From positions 27,912,863 to 27,976,862 of the forward strand of contig OX344761.1 of the NCBI GenBank assembly GCA_947034895.1: a stretch of 64,000 nucleotides of DNA, given 5' to 3'. Positions 12,780 to 24,200 of this stretch are shown one piece after another (the stretch's first letter is position 1; the number at the start of each line of letters is the position of its first letter). This stretch comes from Rhytidiadelphus loreus (Eukaryota > Streptophyta > Bryopsida > Hypnales > Hylocomiaceae). The translations under genes and the position numbers were made by a program. Below the pieces are notes generated by a model. It saw nothing but the letters and a program-made list of their open reading frames with translations. It ran no database searches and was not told the origin of the DNA.

Positions 12780-13362
12780 CTAGGGGAGGACACTCTCACT
12801 ACATTTGGGGTACCTACGTGCGGCGGTGGAAAAAGTAATACATGTAATTCACCTTGAATAAACTATAATTTCATTCTAAAATTTTGAGCTTTGTTTAACA
12901 ATGACTAAAGGTTTCTATTGACAAAAAATTCAATTCCAAATAACATAAGATATATTGTCTAGAAAGGGTTGAAAAATGAACTAAAATGGCATGTTCTCCA
13001 ACTAAAATATTTATAGAGCTCACATGAAGATGACTATTGCATCAATATTCAACCAAAATAAACTTTCAATAGAAAGCTATTCTATATAAATTTTTTTTCA
13101 TTTTTCAAATTTTTTTTCTTATATAATATAGAGGTGTGAAAGTTATTTTCAGCTTTACAGTGTATCTTTTTTCTTCAAAAATTTATAACTAATTACTATT
13201 AGCACAAAAAAATACCAATAATTCAAAACATAAACTTCTAAAGTAGTAAAATCTATCCATAATTTTTTTTTTGAAAAAGAAATTAAATTTTAAGGTGTAT
13301 TACTTGTTTTACTTTTTCCGCCGCACGTAGGTTGCTAAAACATAGGGAGTGTCCTCCCCGGG
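12780..13362. mobile_element. hAT-like MITE inserted in CACTA copy A
   Basis: The ends are CTAGGGGAGGACACTC and, inverted, CCCGGGGAGGACACTC. A second inner inverted pair, CCTACGTGCGGCGG, lies about 30 bp further in. CAACTTTG flanks both sides (12772-12779 and 13363-13370), an 8-bp duplication as made by hAT elements. CACTA copy B has a single CAACTTTG at 23616-23623 with no insertion, which is a paralogous empty site. The AT-rich 583-bp interior is non-coding and is the reverse complement of the MITE at 22078-22641. Confidence 0.88.
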
Positions 13363-13519
13363 CAACTTTGTTTTAATTTTTGGTGCTTGCATATACAATT
13401 AAAGAAATGAGAGGTTAATTTTTAGTGAATGAACAACAAAGCTCAACCTTCTAAGGTTTATAACAACACAAAATATGTAGCACAAGTTTAGAGTAGGAAG
13501 AATAAAAATGGTGATGAAG

Positions 13520-13850
13520 GAAATTTAAAAATAAATGTGGCAAGTGCTAAAAGATAACAACAAACAAGAGTTAAGATGCAACAAGAAATAACAACTAAGA
13601 AGCAATAAGAAATAAGTGTTAAGGGGCAATAAAAAGAAACAAAATATAAGAACTAAAAAGCAATAAGAGTTAAAATGCAAGAAGAAGAAACAAGATTCAT
13701 AAACTAAAAAGCAACAAGAGACAAAAGCTAAGATGCAACAAGAACTAAAATGCAACAATAAACAAGTAAGAGTCAGAAACAACAAGAAGCAACAACTAAG
13801 AAGTAACAACAAGAGTTAAGAGACAACAAAAGGCAAAGAAGAAGAGTCAC
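13520..13850 (+). repeat. purine-rich AACAAGAAGCAACAACTAAG tract (CACTA copy A)
   Basis: A degenerate low-complexity array built from AACAAGA, AGCAACAA and CTAAGA words. The long minus-strand frame over it (leucine- and cysteine-rich) is a by-product of the repeat and not a gene. The same tract is at 23755-24200 in copy B. Confidence 0.8.
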
Positions 13851-14291
13851 GAGAAGTGGCGGCTAGGGTTTCAAAATCCTAAAGAAATGACGGCTAGGAT
13901 TTTAAAACTCTAAAAAAGTGGTGATTAGGTTTGAAAATCCTAAAAAAGAATTAGCTAGAATTTCAAAATTTTAAACAATGACTTATCCATATATTTTTTG
14001 GATTGCCCATATTTTTCTTGGGCTACCCGAAAATAAAAAAATGTCACTCCTATGAAAATATGACTAGAAATATGACTCAACGTTCCCCAAACATGTTCCC
14101 TATGTTCTCTATGAAATACTTTGGTGTTTCCAATGGGCGTATAGTATATGCTTGTAAAGTACAAGGCCCAAAAATGACTAGCAGTCATATTTCTCCCCAA
14201 GGTGTTGGCATCCAAGAATATGACTGTGAGCAGTCACTAGTCATCTCCAGTCATATTTTTGCAGTCATAAAACATTGCTTTTGTTGTAGTC

Positions 14292-14970
14292 GAAAGAGCT
14301 TTGTGACATATTTCATATATCTGTTTTTTCAATTGGGTTCTATGGACTATGAGACGTTGACTTTGTTTGGCCGAGTATTGGTGTAGAGTCCTCAACTATT
14401 CTAGGGTTTGGATAATCAAAGGAGTTCTCAAAAACTTTAGAAATTTCAAGCCACAAATAAAATGACCATATTGGGATTTTATTTAAACTATAATATTCAC
14501 ATAACTAAGGTGATGATGTAAATTGTCTAGGTTTTTAAAAAATAAAAGAGAATTTATGAGTATTATATAGCCTATTTAATGGTTGTGCATTTGTATTGTG
14601 GAAATATTATACTATTCTATGATCCAAATTGATGCAATTGGAATTTTGGAAAAATTACAATACAAACTAATTTATGATTGTTTAATCTATTTATTGTATT
14701 CATGTCCAAAGGTTGGTTTCATTACTCTTCAAAGGAAATGAATGGCACACTTCAAGAATATACAATACTTTACACTTAATAAAGTTTGCTATTTTGGCAC
14801 ATGATCACCACAAGTGTATATGCACAACCCTTTCTACCAATACAAATAAATTTACTATGTTTTTCATCCTCTCGTTGTATAAATATTTTTCTCAAGAATT
14901 TCACACATGATTCCATGGAATGTATGGTACAAATTTTTTACTAAAACAATCTTCTTGGTTTATATGTCAA
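14292..14970. other. non-coding AT-rich DNA
   Basis: There is no gene or structured element between the right end of CACTA copy A and the foldback at 14971. Confidence 0.5.
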
Positions 14971-15089
14971 ATAGGCAATTTCGTTAAAATGGCGGTATTC
15001 CAGTATAATGGCACTGCATTTGTTAGAAAATAACACTACATTCCGGTAAAATGGCAAAAAACTACCGCCATTTTAACGAAATTGCCTAT
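14971..15089. mobile_element. 119-bp foldback MITE with 27-bp perfect arms
   Basis: The left arm 14971-14997 begins ATAGGCAATTTCGTTAAAAT. The right arm 15063-15089 is its exact inverse over 27 bp. CAA lies directly outside both ends, a possible 3-bp duplication. The perfect arms suggest a fairly recent insertion. It is too small to code, and its RNA would fold into a stable hairpin. Confidence 0.7.
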
Positions 15090-16030
15090 CAATGTATACA
15101 AAAATTGTCGTTTGGTTTAGGGCTTTCTTCCATTGTGAATGCCCTATTGAAGTCATTGTATATGATGAAGTGTACCATTTTTTCCTATTTTAAGTATATA
15201 ATCTTTTTTGAATAATCTTTTCCACTATCACAAAAAATGGAATTGTACGTAGTAGGAACATGCATTCACAAAAATTCAAATCATTCCAAACTTTCTTTTC
15301 CATTCAAACACAACTTTGTATTCCAAAACACAACTTCTACACCTAGGGGTCAAATGAACTAAAGCTCCTTAAGGGATTAAAAATACAATTTCTTAGAATA
15401 TAAATTTCTTTTTAATTTCTATACTTATGACTACAAGATTTTTTTATTCTTATTTACCTAGTTTGTGATATTTCCATTTGAAGAAGTGGGAAACGTTATG
15501 TCTTCTAGGAAATTGACCAAATTTCTCAATAAGTGCAAATGTGCTCTTACTTTCCATTGTGCTCCAAACAGGGATGGGAATGCTAAGTGAGTCTTCTAAC
15601 TTTAATATACACCATCCCTTTGTTGGAAGTTATGATGTAATTACACAAGATAAGTACATCCAAAATGGCCCCCAATCCAATTATACCTTCTTACATTCTA
15701 ATGTTAGTGGTGAAAACTATGAAGGATTTGCATTAGACAATTCTATAGTAGACTATGAGTTGAAAGCGGTTGTGGAATTGGATTGAATGGTCATAATTTA
15801 ATAACCTTGATGAACACCTCCAAGTGGTTTAGACTCATCAGCAAAGGTTCCTTCATTATTCCTCAATTTGAATCCATTGCTTTTGGATTACCATTGCAAC
15901 CATGTTGGGAATCTAAAAAACCACATTAGAATCCAAAAGACAAGAGTAGCCCCTCCTAGGAACAATAACAAGAGGCTATATATTTTGACTTTGACCACCT
16001 ATATTGTGTCTTTTTTTAATTGAAAAATGA
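15090..16030. other. non-coding, one short unplaced frame
   Basis: A frame at 15541-15786 is open for about 80 codons, but I recognise no motif in it and see no matching splice context. Nothing else is evident. Confidence 0.35.
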
Positions 16031-16036
16031 GCTAAT

Positions 16037-16790
16037 CAAAATACTTGTGAAAAATTATCTAATTTTATATTATACTGCAACAAATAAAAATTCACATGAA
16101 AACAACCAATCTAAAAATGTGCATTGACCAAAGGGACTACAATGGATATACTTACCTCAACAATTGAAGAATCCAAAGGCTAATGACATGCACGTGGTTT
16201 TTTCTTGCATCACAAGGTGCATCATTCATTGTTCACATTAACGAAATTTCGTACTAAATATAAGTAGGTCTAGTATTCTACTCTACTCCATCTCCAATCA
16301 AAATATGTGTCGAAAACTTTCTAATTTGCCACAATTAATATTGCACCAAAAATAAAAATGTGAAACCAATCAGTCTAAAAATGTACATTGACCAAAGGGA
16401 CCACAATGTACATACTTACCTCATCAAATCAAAAACCCAAAGACATGAGATACACATGGTTTTCTCTTGCATCACAAGGTGCATCATTCATTATTCATGC
16501 GTATTGTACTAAGAAATTTCATACCGAATATAAGTGGGTATAATACTTTCCTCTCCTCCATCTCCAACCAAAATACATGTGAAAAATTCTCTAATTTGCC
16601 ACAATATTGCAGCCAAAAAAAAAAAAAAAATCGGTCTAAAAATGTGCATTGACCAAAGGGACCACAATGGGTATACTTACCTCAAGAATTCAAAAACCCA
16701 AAAGGCATGAGAGATGCATTGACGTCATACCGTACTACAAAGAAATTTCGTACTCAGTATATAAGTGGGTCTAAGTTATTACTCTCCTCC
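16037..16790 (+). repeat. three-copy tandem repeat, period about 261-270 bp
   Basis: Units start near 16038, 16299 and 16569 with CAAAATA(C/T)(T/A/G)TGT(G/C)(A/G)AAAA. They share the phrases 'aaaaatgt(g/a)cattgaccaaag', 'acttacctca' and, in the first two, 'cttgcatcacaaggtgcatc'. It is non-coding, and the divergence suggests an old local amplification. Confidence 0.8.
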
Positions 16791-17740
16791 GTCCCCGAGT
16801 AATTCTCGGGCCACACCGAAAGTTGGGTGTGGACCTCACACCTGTACTCCCTACTGTCGGGCTAGATAACATTTGGCAGGCAAAAGTGAGACATGGCTAC
16901 AAGTTAAACTCAATAACCGAATTCTTCTTCTCAAAAGAAAGTCCACCGGTGGGACCCACCCACTAACTTGTAAGCTGGGTCAGTGGCTGTCAAGTTAGAG
17001 TGAGGAAAAGAATTTGGCTGCCAAAGGCTTGACTTGCAGAGCCGGGGGCGGGACACGTGGCAGGGACTGATGAGTTTCGGTCCATGGTTTTGCTTCACAT
17101 GGTATGTGCTTGTGGGGGACTCCAACTGCCATGCTGGGGCATGGACCAGCCATTGGACCGAGGCCAAGACTCTGGTTAGGTTAAGTTAGCCTGGAGCACA
17201 CACAACATGGAACCCAGCCTGATTGGGGTTGAGTGAGTGAGTGAGTAAGTACCAGAACAACTGATAATTTTGCTGACTTTTGGAAAACGATGAAACCCAA
17301 AATTTACGGTAACTTAGACTTTTTCGCAAGGTCCGGTCAGTCCCACGTGATGAATGAGTGACTCCAACAGGTGCGGCACAACTTCGTCACGGGAAGAAAA
17401 AAAGTGGGGGATCACATCTTTTGAGGTGAGGCGGGGTGGATGAGTTATTGGTAACCAAACAAACAGAAATTTTGTTGTTCAACGTTAGGACTATTGCCAA
17501 AAAATAATTTAATTGAGTTTAAAAAAGTTTAGGTATGGTAGATTGACTTTTTTAGACAAGTTTTCTCCAAACGTATGAGGTGATCTTCACAAGTTACAAC
17601 AAAAGTTCGTCACATTGGAAGAAACATGTTTTTTTCCTTGGTGCATTTTTTGTGATGTCCATGTATTTTTATGTAAACAATGGCATCAAACGTAACGTCA
17701 AGTAGACTTCAGTTGTAACATCAAACGTAACATAAAAACA
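16791..17740. other. GC-richer non-coding patch (16.79-17.47 kb) and AT-rich tail
   Basis: This patch has visibly more G+C than its neighbours, including GAGTGAGTGAGTGAGTAAG at about 17231. No open frame with a recognisable motif was found on either strand, and it may be a remnant of a GC-rich element. 17480-17740 is AT-rich and featureless. Confidence 0.35.
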
Positions 17741-17745
17741 AGTGG

Positions 17746-18138
17746 ATGTCTCACAAAATGCATAAAAAAGAAACCCCATGGGTTTCTTATGGTGTCGTGT
17801 TAAATAGTTGGGTAACTTGTTTAGGAAAGTGGATCCCACCCAATCTATGCAAGGAACTCTTACTATTCGTTGTTCCACCCAATTGCAAGTATACCCGGTG
17901 TCCAAGAGCAAAAAGAATCTTCATCATTTCTAGTGTCTCCCGCCCGTACGAAGAGAAAAGGTATATTTGTCTAAGTTGCCAATCCCCACAAAACCGGCAC
18001 TTTTTCTTGCCACAACCATGGAAAGACGGAATCCCTCAAGATGGGTCCCAACCTCACTATTTCATTCCCTTTTCATCCAAAATTTGTCATTGTCTAGTTT
18101 TGACATACGAGTGGCAATGCCCTAAGTATGTACGATGA
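17746..18138 (+). CDS. cysteine-rich open frame, possible zinc-finger remnant
   Basis: An open frame of about 130 codons has a cluster resembling a GRF-type zinc finger in its middle: CKYTRCPRAK, then RPYEEKRYICLSC, then an aromatic stretch ending HFFLP. GRF fingers have C-x-x-G...GR-F-Y-x-C...C spacing; here the first glycine and the order of ligands are not canonical, so this is only a resemblance. The frame is isolated, has no clear exon partners, and lies in a GC-richer patch. It could be a fragment of a transposon-borne or host gene, or chance. I would not assign a function. Confidence 0.2.
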   Translation: MSHKMHKKETPWVSYGVVLNSWVTCLGKWIPPNLCKELLLFVVPPNCKYTRCPRAKRIFIISSVSRPYEEKRYICLSCQSPQNRHFFLPQPWKDGIPQDGSQPHYFIPFSSKICHCLVLTYEWQCPKYVR

Positions 18139-18509
18139 CATGCAACATGTGTGTAGACGGACGCTTGGTTGCATCTTCAAAGGGGGAGTAATAATTAGAT
18201 TGTGTCGAACATGCCCTTGTACTATCAATGAAATTCAAGTACATGCAAATGGCATCCAAGACTGTTTCATTGAAAAGCAGTGTTCTTTTCTTTTTTGTCA
18301 TCACACTTACATCAATCCCCCCCTCCTACCCCAACCCACCCACAAAAAATAAAAAATAAAATAGACTAAAGCAGAGACTTGACCTAGCTAGGGGTGGAAC
18401 TTCTTGCAATTCTAAGGTAGTTAGCTCTAAAAGAGATCATGACACGGGAGACATTTTTCTTTCTTCAATGTATCGACAATGTACATTTCAGGAGATGGTC
18501 GCTTCTAGA

Positions 18510-18700
18510 AACTCCTGCGTTTCAACATCAAAAAATCATAACTAATTCCACAAAGGTCCAAAAAATATGAAACAACTTGGGTTAGATGCTAGATCCATTT
18601 CTCTTCCTGTGAAAATTTACTGAAAATTATTTAAAGGAGTTTAGCTTCCCCCGAAAGGCAATTAGCTCTTAAATGGTCACTTTAAGAGCAGACTACCTTA
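18510..18700 (+). repeat. dispersed repeat R2, copy 2
   Basis: It matches 7990-8190 in order and orientation (shared phrases 'aaatatgaaacaacttg', 'gttagatgc', 'gcagactacctta'). Non-coding. Confidence 0.5.
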
Positions 18701-18777
18701 GTTCCAATTTGGAGTCTGTTTGAGGTTGTGCAGCTTCCTCAAAGCAGACAACAGCCAGACTAACCACAAGTATTCCA

Positions 18778-18882
18778 CTGACCCCTCCCGGACATATTTC
18801 GCCGCTGACCCCTCCCGGACATATTCCGCCACTGACCCCTCCCGGACGTATTCTGCCGCTGACCCCTCCTGGTCGTATACTG
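18778..18882. repeat. 27-bp tandem repeat, four units
   Basis: Units CTGACCCCTCCCGGACATAT... start at 18778, 18805, 18832 and 18859, and the last is diverged. The period is a multiple of three, so both strands stay open and read as nine-residue repeats (TDPSRTYSA on the plus strand). The frames on either side are short and have no motif, so I treat this as a GC-rich minisatellite rather than a gene. Confidence 0.85.
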
Positions 18883-18889
18883 CTGGGGT

Positions 18890-19475
18890 GTGTTGTATTT
18901 TACTCTTGCAACCACGTCTCTTTCGTTTGTGTAAGGAAAAACAAACAAATGGACAGTCCATACTTCAAGCGAATGAATGCTTTACTTAAGTTACATTGCT
19001 TGCATGCTTTTAAGCGTTTTCAACGAGTGCATGCTTTTAAGCATTTTCAATACTTTTGTGCTGTGCAGCAAATTCAAACTAGACCTATAAATACTCAGAT
19101 AATCACCCACTCCCACATGCCTCACATGGTCGAGGGCACAAGCTTTCAAGAGTGGAGGGAAAAGTAATGAGAAAAAATGTTTTTCTTATGTATTGGAGTC
19201 TTAAGTACAATAGTATATAGCATTATTCATGGCTTTGGACATGGAGTAGTTGAGATAAGTGTAACTTGTTGGTCTCTATTTGCTTAAAGTGAAGTACATG
19301 ATATCTTTTGGGATACTTTGGGGATATTTTAGAATTTTTTTGGGGGCTATTTACTATAGGCTATGTTTTGACTTGCTTAACCGCCTCAAGACAACTATGA
19401 TAGATTTTGGGTTTAGAAATTGTCAAAAATTGCAAAAAAAATGGAATTTCAATATTAAAAAATTCAAGCATGCAA
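18890..19475. other. non-coding DNA
   Basis: There is no supported gene. A short motif (TGCATGCTTTTAAGC followed by TTTTCAA) is repeated at about 19001 and 19029. Nothing else is recognisable. Confidence 0.4.
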
Positions 19476-19479
19476 AATT

Positions 19480-20390
19480 GCGCTAAACTATAATGGCAAT
19501 GTGTAGAAAAACTATAGAACCTTTGACCATATAGTTCAAAATATTATAGTGTTTGAAGTTGGGAGAATTTTTTTCTTCCAATCGTGCTTGACAAGGTCAA
19601 CAAACTTTGACTCATCTTGAAGTGAGACTTTTGTAACAAATCTATTTTTCATAAAATCCACATTATATCATGATAGTTATCATCATGCCAAGTTTTAGAA
19701 GTAAAAGAGGGATTTTGCATAAGTTTACCAAAATTGCCCGACCTACCTAAAAACTTTGGGTGGCATAATGTTTGATCCAAGAACTATATCTTCAAATTTT
19801 TTAAATTATTGCAAAGGAGGTACATGTCCAAATCTTGTGTCAAATTTTCAAAAAGATTTCTCAAAAATTGACTTCATAGGAACCTACTAAAGTTTCCAAT
19901 TGTCCACTTGGTGAACAATTGTCTTTTAGAGGTTGACCTCTAAATGCTTTGAAGTCCCTATTATTTTAAATGATGAACATAGTGCTTTATGATAAACTTT
20001 TGTTCAAACAATTTCTCATTTATCCTAAATATTGGTAGAATCTTCTTCTTTTGAAACCCTCTAAAACTGCTTTGATAAAATTGATGTGAATTACATAATT
20101 GTACAAAGATACAAACACAAGTCAATGCAAAATTTAGAGTTATCCCCTAAAGGACCAAGGTACATTTCGGGCAAAAATTGTTAAAAATTGCCACTTTGTA
20201 AGGCAATGAGAAAAAATGAAAAAGAAACAAGATTCTTTTTTTCAAAATTCATCTATACAAATTTGTTCATGAGAATGTGTGGAAAATAGAATCATAAACT
20301 TTGGACCACACAAATAGAAAGATTATAACATTCGAAGTTAGAAGAAAAGACAACATAACTTTCGATCTGTACACCCGATCAAAATAAAAT
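19480..20390 (+). repeat. dispersed repeat R1, diverged copies
   Basis: 19490-19960 keeps R1 phrases ('cctttgaccatatag', 'gtttgaagttgg', 'ccaattgtccacttggtg'). 20140-20350 matches 58320-58530 (the 'ggaccaaggtacatttcggg' block through 'ttcgaagttagaag'). No coding capacity. Confidence 0.5.
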
Positions 20391-20394
20391 TGAG

Positions 20395-21635
20395 TTCCCA
20401 CTAACTAGAAGTAGCATACAAGTTCACACCTTGTATGTCAAAAAAATCCGTGAACGTCCAATCCGACCCAAATTGACTTTGTGTGTAAACTACTACTATA
20501 TTTGAGATCTCTTGCATACGCTGAATGGTTGGTTACTTGGTCCTTCCGCCCATCCGCCCATCCATCCGCGGTCCGGGATTCGGTTAAAAGGGGTTAATAA
20601 TAAGTTAATGTTATATAAGCATTGCTCCTATTTTTAGCGCAAGGGGACCCAACCCTATTCTTGGTCAATGCATCAGTTTCCCATAAGCCAGACAGGTAGG
20701 TGCTCTAATGATGATCCAAATCATATGGACTATGGACCAAGTGGTGAGGGAGGTGGGATCCAAGTCCGTCTTGGACTTGAGTCCATTCTACACATTACCA
20801 TTGTTATGCCTACCAAGTGTACAGTTCAAGGGAAGGGAAGAAGGGATCCAGGGACCGACTGGCCTTTTCAGGGACTGGTCTTAAGGATGCTCTGAAGTCC
20901 AGACTCCAAAGTCCAGACCAGACCAGTGTCGTAAAAGTTTTTCTTTTCACATTTGTTCAGTTTGCTGCCCAGAGTAGGGCACCATGGAGAGTTGAAAATA
21001 TTAAAAGTTTTTTTTCCCCACACAGGAAGCCACCTATAACCAATCAAATAAGCAATTATGGATATAGTATGGAGTAATGCAGGGCGAAGCAAATATTTTT
21101 AGAGGTGGAAGGATAGAAATGATGGGGATTGCAAAAACTTTGGTAATTTTATGACTTAAAATTGTAATTACTATGAATTTTGAAAGGCAAAAAGTGGTCT
21201 AGAACCCACTGCCAATCTCTAGACCCTTCCAATTCCAATCACTCAAAAACGACAATCTTACTCAATGCTTTCTGTTTTCTTTCTTACTCACTACTTTGGG
21301 ACATGTGTTATTAGTCTCAATTTTGAAAAGAAAAGAAAAACACATTCTAGCTATGGTTGGAAACAAGTCAGTCTATAGGCTAGTTATTGGGCCTTGATCA
21401 GGAATGGGTGGTTCCACCTTACTATACGTGAAGGTTTGATTTGGCACCTAAGTGCCAAAATTGAGTTTCTACGTCAAGATTCTCAAGGGTCCACGTCACC
21501 TCAAACCATTCACAAGATGACATGTGTCCCATTTTTTTCAAAAAGGACTTAATTTCTACCAAATATGACCTTTGCGTAGGATATTATATCAATTGAAACT
21601 AGTCTACCTTGTATGTGGCCTTGCCACATTATAAT
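20395..21635. other. non-coding, GC-richer at 20.54-20.96 kb, possible MITE remnant
   Basis: There is no gene. A GGATGCTC at about 20885 resembles the right end of the GAGCATC Tourist-like family. A weak left partner could be AGCATTGCTCC near 20618. The inverted ends match poorly and no duplication is evident, so I do not call an element. Confidence 0.3.
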
Positions 21636-21639
21636 AAAA

Positions 21640-21850
21640 CAATAAAAGTAAAAGTAATTTTCTAAATTTTTAATTCATAACTTTTTTGAAATTCAACATC
21701 TTTTTTGCAATGAATCAGAATGCCACAAAACAATTTGCATGCTCACCTCCTCGTTGAGGGCTTTTCAACGGTACCATGAACGTGAATGGAGGATGTATGG
21801 TTCTAGAGATTTGATTGTAACAAACAAAACAAACAATCTACTTTAATAAC
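21640..21850 (+). repeat. dispersed repeat R3, copy left of CACTA copy B
   Basis: Phrases such as 'aagtaaaagtaattttctaa', 'aatgccacaaaacaa', 'gtatggttctagagat' and 'aacaaacaaaacaaacaa' recur at 29050-29270 and 29325-29530. CACTA copy B splits what was a cluster of these units. Confidence 0.65.
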
Positions 21851-22077
21851 CTACTAGCACTACAACCCAAGCAATGTTTTATGACTTCAGTGAATCATAA
21901 AATAAAAAAATATGACTCACATAGAAATCACTATAGATGATTTGATCCAAGTTGTTTCGGACATCAATCATATTGGCAGTCATATGGATTTGGGGGTATA
22001 ATTAGTCATAATTAGCTATATTTTGCCAATGTGGCATATACATTGACTATCCTTGGGGGCTTGATTTTTTTTTAGCT

Positions 22078-22641
22078 GGGGGGGGTCATTTAGAATGTCG
22101 ATTAGAAACCATGTGCGAACAAAACTTTGGACCCCCTATATACATTTTGAATTTTAAATAAAACAAAATTAAAAAAATATGAGTAGATTTTCCTACTTTG
22201 AAAGTTTATAATTTGAATTATTGATATTTATTTTTGTTAATAATAATTAGTTACAAATTTTTGAAGTAAAAAGATACATTGTAGAATGTAGAATTGAAAA
22301 ATAACTTTCACACCCTATATTATATAAGAAAAAATTGTCTAAAAAATGAACAAAAAATTCCTAAAAATAACTCATTATTGAAAGCTCATTTTGAATTGGA
22401 TATTGACTCAATGATCATCTAAATGTGTCTATAATTATTTGAGTTGAAAAACATGCCATTTTAGTTCATTTTCAACCTCTTCTAGAATCATTTCATATTT
22501 TATTTGAGTTGGAAATTTTGGCAATAGAAAGCTATAGTCATTATTAAATAATGTTCAAAATTTTAGGTTGAAATTATAGTTTATTAGAAACCACTTGTTC
22601 GCACGTGGTTTGTTATAGTAGAACTAAGTGCACCCCCCGAG
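22078..22641. mobile_element. hAT-like MITE inserted in CACTA copy B (opposite orientation to that in copy A)
   Basis: The interior is the diverged reverse complement of the MITE at 12780-13362: 'taataattagttacaaattt' here corresponds to inverted 'aaatttataactaattact' there. The inner inverted pair includes AACCATGTGCGAACAA and its partner near 22598. Copy A has no insertion at the equivalent point (about 11855-11880), so copy A is the empty site. The duplication is diverged (TTTTAGCT against CTTGAGTT). Ends are good to a few bases. Confidence 0.75.
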
Positions 22642-22699
22642 TTCTTGAGTTACCTGGGCAAAGAAAAAAAATCCTACATGGCATATGCCTCCGTTTAAT

Positions 22700-23040
22700 C
22701 ATATTTTTGGTTGACGTGGAATATGACTGTGGTGAGTCATGTTTTGGTTGACGTGGAATATGACTGCAATGAGTCATATTTTGGTTGACGTAGAATATGA
22801 CTGCAATGAGTCATGTGTTTTGTTGATGTGGAATATGACTGTGATGAGTTTTGTTTTTTGTTAATGTGGATTGTGGAATATTACTCTTGTGAGTCATATT
22901 TTCTGCTATGTGGAAAATGACTTTCATAAGTCATATTTTAAATGATGTAGAATATAAATATGACTCTCGTGAATTACATTCTTTGCTAATGTGAAATATG
23001 ACTTTTGTGAGTCATATTTCTGGTTGACATGGTAGTTAAT
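22700..23040 (+). repeat. about 37-bp palindromic subterminal repeats of CACTA copy B
   Basis: Units (GTTGACGTGGAATATGACT...GAGTCATATTTTG) repeat from about 22708 onward, equivalent to 11935-12215 in copy A. They are better preserved here than in copy A for the first three to four units. Confidence 0.7.
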
Positions 23041-23754
23041 GTGGATGCTAGTGCGGGTGTCATTAGTAATTTTATGACTGACTGCTGAGTTGATTGCAAT
23101 CATATTTTGAGAAGTACACAATGATATTTTGACACAAAGAAGTATGAGCATTAATATATGACTATAACTAGTTATTTTTTGGCCAATATATATTATGAAA
23201 TGTAACTCAAGGCCCAAGTGATATTTTGGATAATTGAGAGTGATATTTTTAAAATCTGTGTAGTTTGTGATTGGGGTTATTGAGGTTCAAAATAGCTTTA
23301 ATTACAAACTACGATTACATCTTTCATGCATTTTAAATGAACATGACACATTGTAATTATATATCAAGATGATTTAATAATTGAAAAAAACACTTCATGT
23401 AGTTAAAAACACATACACATGATTTGAGAGATATACACGAGATAATCATATTGGAGAGGGAGAATGCAAGAAGGAATGCAACTCTTTTCATTGACATTTA
23501 TTAGTCAACAATAGAAAACATATTTATCACAATGAATCATTCACAAAATCCAATAGGGCCTATATTCCTTATAATAATGTGAAGATGGCTCTATTGGGTT
23601 GCAAGTAGCCTCTAACAACTTTGTTTAATTTTTGGTGCATGCATATACAATTAAAGAAATGGGAGGTTAATTTTTAGTGAATGAACAACAAAGCTCAACC
23701 TTCTAAGGTTTACAACAACACAAAATATGTAGTACAAGTTTAGAGTAAGAAGAA

Positions 23755-24200
23755 TAAAAATAGTGATGAAGGAAAGAAGAAGAAAAAAGTGGCAAGTGCT
23801 AAAAGATAACAAGAAACAAGAGTTAAGATGCAACAAAAAATAACAAGAAGTAACAACTAAGAGACAACAAGAAACAAGAGTTAAGAGGCAACAAAAAGAA
23901 ATAAGAAGAACTAAAAAGCAAGAAGAAGAAATAAAAAGCAAGAAGAAGAAATAAAAAGCAAGAACTAAGAAGAAAAAAGAGTTAAATGCAAGAAGAAGAA
24001 ACAAGATTCATAAACTAAAAAGAAACAAGAAACAAGAGCTAAGATGCAACAAGAACTAAAATGTAACAAAATCAACAACTAATAAACAAAAAACAACAAA
24101 TAACAAATGAGAGCTAAGAGACAACAAGAAGCAATAACTAAGAAGCAAAAAATAAGAAGTAACAAGTAAGAGCTAAGAGACAACAAAAGGCAAGGAGGAA
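23755..24200 (+). repeat. purine-rich AACAAGAAGC/AAGAAGAAATAAAAAGC tract (CACTA copy B)
   Basis: A low-complexity array equivalent to 13520-13850. It includes exact short duplications of AAGAAGAAATAAAAAGC near 23920-23960. The minus-strand frame over it is a repeat artefact. Confidence 0.8.

Larger units (their letters stand above)
11642..14291 (+). mobile_element. CACTA-like non-autonomous element, copy A
   Basis: The left end reads CACTAAAACAAAAGC followed by 'gtgttttatgactg'; the right end is 'cataaaacattgcttttgttgtagtc', its inverted partner. Copy B at 21858-29030 shares the whole layout in the same order: 37-bp subterminal repeats, the 'acatacacatgatttgagag' region, a purine-rich AACAAGAAGC tract, and an end block rich in CATATTTTTG. 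No transposase frame is present. Copy A carries a 583-bp MITE at 12780-13362. I see no clean 3-bp duplication at its borders, whereas copy B has TAG on both sides. It is assigned to CACTA by the terminal sequence and copy B's 3-bp duplication. Confidence 0.7.

Noticed and set aside
13525..13812. Leucine- and cysteine-rich minus-strand frame that looks like a membrane protein
   Set aside because: It is the complement of the AACAAGAAGC low-complexity tract inside a CACTA element; the same happens at 23651-24004.
17060..17090. Hammerhead ribozyme core (CTGATGAG)
   Set aside because: There is no matching GAAA core and no flanking helices.
18778..18882. CRISPR-like array of four repeats
   Set aside because: Units are directly tandem with no spacers, and the context is eukaryotic.
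20612..20889. Second GAGCATC Tourist-like MITE
   Set aside because: Only the right end resembles the family; the left end is weak and no TAA duplication was found.
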